NCBI GenBank assembly: GCA_012517675.1
Contig: JAAYUL010000014.1
Coordinates: 1-33,590 of the forward strand
Direction: 5' to 3'
Length of the DNA stretch: 33,590 nt
Origin: Clostridiales bacterium
Lineage (GTDB): Bacteria > Bacillota > Clostridia > Oscillospirales > Acutalibacteraceae
This document shows positions 28,262 to 33,590 of the stretch, in pieces. The translations under genes and the position numbers were made by a program. Positions within the stretch are counted from its first letter, which is position 1. Each line of letters opens with the position of its first letter. The notes below the pieces were generated by a model. It worked only from the letters and a program-made list of their open reading frames with translations. It made no database searches and had not been told where the DNA came from.

Positions 28262-29044
28262 ATGGAAAAGCGTATAAAACTATTAATAGCAAATGATAGT
28301 GTCGAATTTACCCGTGATTATGGCCGTATCTTTGATGAAGCCGGCATCGAAACAAATTATACGCAAAAAGACGGGATGAAGCTGCTGGAAAAAATAGAGT
28401 CCCTTCACCCTGATATTGTGTTGGCGGATCTGTTCATGCCCCGGCTGGATGGAATCGGTGTGATGAAAGCGGCGCAGGGGAAAATGCCGGGATTAAAGCC
28501 CCTGTTTATCATTATTTCCAATTTTACCAGCCCAACGCTGGAAAGGGAAGTTATGATGTCGGGCGCATCGTATTTTGCGGTCAGCCCGTTCAATGCGGCG
28601 GATTTGGCAGACCGGATGGTTCAACTGTGTTCCGTTTCCGGTTTGCTTGCCAAAAACTCCGCCAAGCAGCCCGAAAATTCCGCTGAGCCTTCGCTTGAAA
28701 TTCAGGTTACGGAAATTCTGCACCAGATCGGCGTTCCCGCCCATATCAAAGGGTACCACTATTTACGCGATTCCATTATCATGGCGATCGAAACACCGGA
28801 TATTATCAATGCGGTGACCAAGCGCCTTTATCCCAGCGTGGCAAAACGCTATGAAACCACGGCTTCCCGTGTGGAACGCGCCATCCGTCATGCGATTGAA
28901 GTCGCATGGGACCGCGGCGACGTCGACATTTTAAACTCCTATTTCGGTTATACGATTCACAACACCCGCGGCAAGCCCACCAACAGCGAATTTATCGCCA
29001 TGATTTCAGACCGGCTTCGGCTTCATATGAAGAGCGCAAGCTGA
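28262..29044 (+). CDS. spo0A: Sporulation transcription factor Spo0A with divergent receiver domain
   Basis: C-terminal DNA-binding domain VTEILHQIGVPAHIKGYHYLRDSIIMAIE...KPTNSEFIAMISDRLRL is canonical; receiver N-terminus present but atypical; adjacent to spoIVB. Confidence 0.96.
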   Translation: MEKRIKLLIANDSVEFTRDYGRIFDEAGIETNYTQKDGMKLLEKIESLHPDIVLADLFMPRLDGIGVMKAAQGKMPGLKPLFIIISNFTSPTLEREVMMSGASYFAVSPFNAADLADRMVQLCSVSGLLAKNSAKQPENSAEPSLEIQVTEILHQIGVPAHIKGYHYLRDSIIMAIETPDIINAVTKRLYPSVAKRYETTASRVERAIRHAIEVAWDRGDVDILNSYFGYTIHNTRGKPTNSEFIAMISDRLRLHMKSAS

Positions 29045-29072
29045 CAGCCATAAAGGATGATTTAGTCCAATC

Positions 29073-29121
29073 AGCTCCTTCGCCTCATCGGGAAATCCCG
29101 GGGAGGCGGAGGAGTGCTTTT
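29073..29121 (+). terminator. Terminator after spo0A
   Basis: CTCCTTCGCCTC-(ATCGGGAAATCCCGGG)-GAGGCGGAGGAG then GCTTTTAG. Confidence 0.8.
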
Positions 29122-29238
29122 AGATAAACAAAAAGGTCTGAACGCGAATTGCGGTTGAATGCAGAAAACGATTCACAAGAATTATAGTTTTAGGGTTTGC
29201 TTCCGCTACGTCAAATCCGCTGCCTTCTTTTGTTGTAA

Positions 29239-29919
29239 TTATATATGAAAAATAAAATTCGTCTTTTTTTCATTGTACCAAAATGATGTATTTACCCTTT
29301 GAATGTCATCATAATAATAATCCTGCTCTTTTAAACTAAGAAAAGAATTATAGCTTAATTTTTCATTTGTTACATAACCATAATCGTCAACTGACAGTAT
29401 GCATAAAGGAAGAGATACGAAAGAAATCAACGCTGAAGCAACTATTAATTTTTTCCAATCACCACCGCGAGATTTTGAATTAAAAACAACGGTTGTTGAA
29501 GCAATTAAAATTGGAATTTCTGAATTGTAACAAACCCAAAATACATATATTATTGCGAAAAAAAGTAGCCCAATGATACCCAAAAAATAGGAATCTGTCC
29601 GGAACACGATCAGTGCGTTTTTCGGTGCAATCAAAAACTTTTGAACGCAGATTGTCAATCCATCATATAAGCCGATCAAAACGGCACACATTGGTATATT
29701 GGTTAATATCGGAGCCCAGTGGTTTCTGGAGCCTAAACGGTAATAGTCAGATTCTTTTTCGTACCAAAATGATTGACGATAGTTATCCCAACCCTTTATG
29801 CGGTCGTACTTGTTATTATTCATAAAAATATCTATCAGTTTTAAAATCAGGTATCTCATAAATATGATATACAGAAGCGTTAATAGGATAAAAATCAATA
29901 AGTTCATGTTAAGCCTCAA
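29239..29919 (-). CDS. Hypothetical multi-pass membrane protein (226 aa)
   Basis: AT-rich ORF with several hydrophobic segments; preceded by GAGG SD-like sequence on the minus strand. Confidence 0.6.
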   Translation of the reverse strand: MRLNMNLLIFILLTLLYIIFMRYLILKLIDIFMNNNKYDRIKGWDNYRQSFWYEKESDYYRLGSRNHWAPILTNIPMCAVLIGLYDGLTICVQKFLIAPKNALIVFRTDSYFLGIIGLLFFAIIYVFWVCYNSEIPILIASTTVVFNSKSRGGDWKKLIVASALISFVSLPLCILSVDDYGYVTNEKLSYNSFLSLKEQDYYYDDIQRVNTSFWYNEKKTNFIFHI

Positions 29920-29960
29920 ATAGAAAACGAATTTTATAATAATATTCTAACATAAAAGAA

Positions 29961-30001
29961 GGGGCTGTTGCAAAACGAAAATTTTGCAGCGGCTCCTTTT
30001 T
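29961..30001. repeat. 15-bp stem hairpin, possible mobile-element end or terminator
   Basis: GGGGCTGTTGCAAAA-CGAAAA-TTTTGCAGCGGCTCC-TTTTT (stem with G-U pairs). Confidence 0.5.
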
Positions 30002-30144
30002 CCGTTGAAAAGATACGCGTATTTGTATGTTTGTTGAAAACTGTTGGGCGAAAATTTGCGAATGGGCACGGCGGTACAAAAGTCGCGCTGACAAACGCCT
30101 CCTGAATTTCTGTAATGCGGTGCTGCATTTTGCCCACAGCTTGT

Positions 30145-30243
30145 TCAGGTCGTATCTACGCTGCTGATGTTGCTTGATTGCAGAAGCTCGCGAATTTTTG
30201 CGCGGCGCTCATTTTCCTCCGGGGTGCGATTCTTTCTTGCCAT
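30145..30243 (-). pseudogene. N-terminal relic of an IS256-family (mutator-type) transposase
   Basis: Minus strand MARKNRTPEENERRAKIRELLQSSNISSVDTT*, resembling the N-terminus of clostridial IS256-type transposases; stops after 32 codons; GGAGG SD upstream. Confidence 0.65.
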
Positions 30244-30244
30244 A

Positions 30245-30297
30245 ATGTAAACCTCCATTGTGGTGCTTCTATTCTACACCACAACGGAGGTTTACAT
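30245..30297. repeat. 21-bp inverted repeat (one mismatch), 11-nt loop
   Basis: ATGTAAACCTCCATTGTGGTG ... CACCACAACGGAGGTTTACAT. Confidence 0.9.
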
Positions 30298-30305
30298 AAA
30301 ATTCG

Positions 30306-30751
30306 GGACGGCCTCAAAACGGGGAAAATATCGTCTTCCTCGGTCCGCCCGGCGTGGGAAGACCCATCTGGCCTCAGAATTGGGGCTGGTTGCCGCCAAG
30401 CATCGATTCTCCACTTATTACATCAACTGCCACGCCCTGATTGAGCAGCTCAAGAAGGCCTATTATGAAAACCGTCTGCCGGACAAGCTCAAAATTCCGG
30501 GCAAATACAAAATGCTCATCATTAATGAAATCGGCTATTTCCCGATGGATATTCAGGGGAAGAACTTGTTCTTTCAGCGCATCGCCAGACGATACGAGAA
30601 TGCCTCCACAATCTTTACCTCCAACAAGACCTTTTCCCAGTGGAACGAGATCTTCGCCGATGTCACCATCGCCTCTGCTATCCTTGCCCGTGTTCTGCAA
30701 CACTGTACTGTCGTCAATATCAAAGGCGAGAGCTACCGGCTCAAAGAATGA
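30306..30751 (+). pseudogene. istB: IS21-family helper ATPase IstB, N-terminally truncated and frameshifted
   Basis: Two frames together give PQNGENIVFLGPPGVG / GKTHLASELGL...KMLIINEIGYFPMDIQGKNLFFQRIARRYENASTIFTSNKTFSQWNEIFADVTIASAILARVLQHCTVVNIKGESYRLKE. Confidence 0.88.
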
Positions 30752-30905
30752 AAGGAATACATGAATCAGAAACAGCACATTGTCAATACCCTCTTCGAGC
30801 AGGGCCAAACCTGATTTTTTAACAGTTTATCTCTGCTGTTTCCCTGCATTTTTTAACCGGCGAAAACCTGTAAAATCTGATCGGCGTTGACATTAATTAG
30901 GAATC
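30752..30905 (+). mobile_element. Probable right end of the IS21-family relic
   Basis: Follows istB stop; two TTTTTTAAC-type segments and GATCGGCGTTGACATTAATTAGGAATCCC; boundary inferred. Confidence 0.4.
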
Positions 30906-30936
30906 CCACTAAACTGAAAGATTTTAAGCACATATA

Positions 30937-31158
30937 CTATTTTAAGTAAGTTATGGCTTTTCCATGAGCCTCAAATAAATCGTCGCACATATTCCATATC
31001 TGGTCAAGGTTTAGCATTGAGGCTGTAAGCGGATCAAACATTACGGCATGGTATACATACTCTTTCTTGCCTGTAAGCGCTGCTTCGGCAGCCAGCATCT
31101 GAACGTTTATATTTGTTCTGTTATATGCAGCATGTTGAGACGGTAGTATTGATGTCAA
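30937..31158 (-). pseudogene. C-terminal fragment of a GH4-family glycosidase (alpha-galactosidase/alpha-glucosidase-like)
   Basis: LPSQHAAYNRTNINVQMLAAEAALTGKKEYVYHAVMFDPLTASMLNLDQIWNMCDDLFEAHGKAI matches the GH4 C-terminal pattern; N-terminal catalytic part absent. Confidence 0.7.
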
Positions 31159-31289
31159 GAGTCGAAGGAAAATAGGCGCGAAAGCCCGCTAATACTGCGG
31201 TTTCTGGGTAATCGGACAAATTTGGCATCGGACAGACAAAACGCTTCTCGGTAACTTATCCAAGGGCAATCCGGCTCAAAAAGTGTGAG

Positions 31290-31374
31290 AGTTGAGTTGC
31301 CACGATAGATGTCAATAAGTTGAGTTGCCGAGTTAGATGTTGGGGTAGTTGTGGCTGTGAGATAGATGTCAAAG
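31290..31374. repeat. Three tandem imperfect 28-29 bp repeats
   Basis: AGTTGAGTTGCCACGATAGATGTCAATA / AGTTGAGTTGCCGAGTTAGATGTTGGGGT / AGTTGTGGCTGTGAGATAGATGTCAAAG. Confidence 0.75.
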
Positions 31375-31410
31375 ATGTCGAGATAAAATAGTATTCGGAG
31401 GTATCTCTTT

Positions 31411-31974
31411 ATGAGTAAAAAAGAGAAAGACACATATGTCAAAAAGAAGAAGGACATGAATTTCCAGAGCGTGGAATCCATGCAGTCAGTTGTTAATGTT
31501 GTAAACGAGGCTGCAGCGGCTCTGAATGATAAGAATCGTACCATCAAAGAAAGTGCAATTCCAGAAGTTTTGGCTGGTGCTCTGGGAGCCGGTATTGGCG
31601 GCGTAGGTTCTTTTGCAGCTCTTTACGGTCTTGGCGTTGTTGGATTATCTGCTGCTGGTATCACATCTGGTCTCGCTACAGCAGGTGCGTTAATTGGTGG
31701 TGGTATGGTCGCCGGAGTATTTGTTCTTGCAGCTCCGGTCGCAGGCCTTGCTGCTGCGGGGGTGGGTATTGCCTCTCATCTGAAGAATAAACAGTTACGG
31801 CAGGAAAAGGAACGTTTATACAAAGAAGCCTTGAAGAAGCATGAGGCTATAATTAAGGCAATGAAGACAGAAGCCGATGCTGACAAGGAGAGAATGGATT
31901 ATTTGCAGAGCCTCAATATTCTATTGCAACAGGCTATAAAGGATCTACAGAAAGATCTGGGGATTGCTTCATGA
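31411..31974 (+). CDS. Uncharacterised membrane-associated protein with Gly/Ala-rich hydrophobic core flanked by charged helices (187 aa)
   Basis: GGAGGT SD; LAGALGAGIGGVGSFAALYGLGVVGLSAAGITSGLATAGALIGGGMVAGVFVLAAPVAGLAAAGVGIA core. Confidence 0.85.
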   Translation: MSKKEKDTYVKKKKDMNFQSVESMQSVVNVVNEAAAALNDKNRTIKESAIPEVLAGALGAGIGGVGSFAALYGLGVVGLSAAGITSGLATAGALIGGGMVAGVFVLAAPVAGLAAAGVGIASHLKNKQLRQEKERLYKEALKKHEAIIKAMKTEADADKERMDYLQSLNILLQQAIKDLQKDLGIAS

Positions 31975-33350
31975 GTAAATATAACTATAGTGAAGTTGAG
32001 AAACAGATTAATACCGTTCTCGCCCATCAGGAAAAGGAATTATTCGAAATACATCGTCCCTCAATATCTGCTGTAAATGATAGGATTTCTGAAAGCGAAG
32101 CTCTTTTGGAGAGCCTCGGATATGGCAGACAACTTTCAGAGTTGAGAGCAGCGACTCGAAATGTGCCAGCAGAAGTACCGAGAAAGGTTATGGTTGTTCC
32201 ATCATGGGAGAATCTTTGCCTTGAAGCAGAAAGAAGCGCAGGGACAGGCAGCGAACTGGAAGATATATTTACTCCTGAAGAACTGGCCAATAACAATAGA
32301 GCAATTCAGCAATTAAATGAAGAGTACAATGTATTACATCGTCTGGACAAATATGATATTGCAATAAGTGCGGCAGCAGGATTGCTCGGCGCAGCCATAG
32401 ATATTTTGCTGGTGGGTATTCCGCAGAAGACACCTGAAGGTCTTAAAGGCGGGACTCTTGCGAATTACGTCAGGGACTGGTTTGACAGGAAATTCCCGGA
32501 AGAAGAGATGGAAAAACTGGCTAATTCCAAGGTCAGTAAGGTTCCCTTTGATGCGCAGGATAATCGAAATACAACGGTACATGTTGAAGGGTTGTCTGCA
32601 TATTATCATCGACTTCTTTCTCTTGGGCATGATCCTTTGCTTGGTCTAATATTTGGAGTGGCGGATATTCTAACAGGAAAAATGACCACGATCGATAAGA
32701 CCGGTAAAATTGTGTCTCAGGTTATGGAAAACTATGCTGATCGAAAAGAAACAGATATCTTTGCAGCAATCGCAAAACAGATAATTCATTTCAAATCAGA
32801 TATAACAACATCGATGGGACTTCCTGCTCCATTGATGGGATTATTCAATCTTTTGCAGGTTGGTGAAATTGGAGAATATGATCAGACCATTGCAGAGATT
32901 GTGCAGGGCATGTATTACGAGGGGTACGATTTCATACATTTCTGTACGCTGTCCATACCGGTCATGATTGTTGAAGTGGTAACAAGGATAGGGTATGCTT
33001 TCAAGCGAATCAAGGAAGGGTACTCTATCAAAGAATCCATTCCTTTTTCACTTGATCGAGAGAAGCATCCAAAGTTGGCGACAATGCTGTTCATCGGGCA
33101 TTCTGCGGCAACTGCTGTTAATGCTGGAAAAGTGTATTTTACGCAGAATCCAATGGCAATCAATTATCCGCAGTGGATAGCTTTTGCAAAGTATTCATAT
33201 CAGCAATTGAAATGGGTGTTAATAGAAAAGCCGAGTGCGCGTGACGGTTATGTTCGAGGAATAATAAACGAGCAACTTGCTGAGATATTTGAAGATGTAG
33301 ATTCTACTTTTGATGAAATCTCTGCAGATTATATTGTAGTATTTGAGTAA
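31971..33350 (+). CDS. Uncharacterised protein with hydrophobic segments (459 aa), coupled to preceding gene
   Basis: ATGA overlap; DIAISAAAGLLGAAIDILLVGIP and HDPLLGLIFGVADILTGK segments; no recognised enzyme motif. Confidence 0.85.
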   Translation: MSKYNYSEVEKQINTVLAHQEKELFEIHRPSISAVNDRISESEALLESLGYGRQLSELRAATRNVPAEVPRKVMVVPSWENLCLEAERSAGTGSELEDIFTPEELANNNRAIQQLNEEYNVLHRLDKYDIAISAAAGLLGAAIDILLVGIPQKTPEGLKGGTLANYVRDWFDRKFPEEEMEKLANSKVSKVPFDAQDNRNTTVHVEGLSAYYHRLLSLGHDPLLGLIFGVADILTGKMTTIDKTGKIVSQVMENYADRKETDIFAAIAKQIIHFKSDITTSMGLPAPLMGLFNLLQVGEIGEYDQTIAEIVQGMYYEGYDFIHFCTLSIPVMIVEVVTRIGYAFKRIKEGYSIKESIPFSLDREKHPKLATMLFIGHSAATAVNAGKVYFTQNPMAINYPQWIAFAKYSYQQLKWVLIEKPSARDGYVRGIINEQLAEIFEDVDSTFDEISADYIVVFE

Positions 33351-33363
33351 AAATAAACAGACC

Positions 33364-33408
33364 AAGGCTTCCACACTGCCATCAGCGGTAGTAAGGGAGC
33401 CTTGTTTT
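33364..33408. terminator. Bidirectional terminator between the two-gene operon and the convergent recombinase
   Basis: AAGGCT...ACTGCC-ATCAGC-GGTAGT...AGCCTT then GTTTTA. Confidence 0.7.
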
Positions 33409-33590
33409 ATGCTTCGATATCAATTGTGATGCCGGACTTGAATTCCACGGTGAAGTGGTCGGCGAAGACGGTAATCTTTTCGATGAGCTTTCTGACCAGA
33501 GCCTCATCAAACTCTGTGATGTCAGCTTCTTGCCCGGCGATGAAGTCTTGCAGCTCCCTGATCCGTTTCATGAGTTCTTCCCGGTGGTGG
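33407..33590 (-). CDS. C-terminal end of a site-specific serine recombinase (5' end outside window)
   Basis: Minus strand HHREELMKRIRELQDFIAGQEADITEFDEALVRKLIEKITVFADHFTVEFKSGITIDIEA*; typical tail of Firmicutes large serine recombinases. Confidence 0.8.
   Translation of the reverse strand, partial: HHREELMKRIRELQDFIAGQEADITEFDEALVRKLIEKITVFADHFTVEFKSGITIDIEA

Noticed and set aside
30178-30444. 88-aa plus-strand ORF over the IS junction
   Set aside because: Runs through IS256-type N-terminus antisense, the palindrome and out-of-frame istB; a chimera of relics.
31290-31374. CRISPR array
   Set aside because: Repeats are contiguous with no unique spacers, imperfect, and there are no cas genes.
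31155-31547. 130-aa minus-strand ORF across the tandem repeats
   Set aside because: Repeats translate to low-information peptide and the ORF overlaps the start of the plus-strand operon; no SD or homology seen.

Overview
The window looks like a chromosomal segment from a GC-rich, spore-forming Clostridia (Oscillospirales/Ruminococcaceae-like by gene content; inference only). About 1-29.1 kb is dense housekeeping DNA: plsX 3' end, rnc, radical SAM, smc, ftsY, rdgB, yhbY, nadD, yqeK, rsfS, leuS; then DUF1294, zinc ribbon, GH10-like protein, mtaB, HPr-like protein, ABC-F ATPase, TIM-barrel protein, nrdR, DUF4363/DUF421, murE, murF, YdcF-like, NlpC/P60 protein, spoIVB, spo0A. Downstream of a strong terminator after spo0A, about 29.1-33.6 kb is lower-GC accessory DNA. 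It holds an orphan membrane protein, IS256-like and IS21 (istB) relics, a GH4 C-terminal relic, three tandem ~28-bp repeats, a two-gene operon of uncharacterised membrane-associated proteins (31411-33350; the best candidate for an undescribed system), and the 3' end of a serine recombinase. Other points of interest: a Spo0A with a degenerate receiver domain, stacked palindromes on the spo0A promoter, and an exact match to the WalR consensus at the promoter of an NlpC/P60 cell-wall hydrolase. Assignments come from reading motifs by eye; no database search was run.
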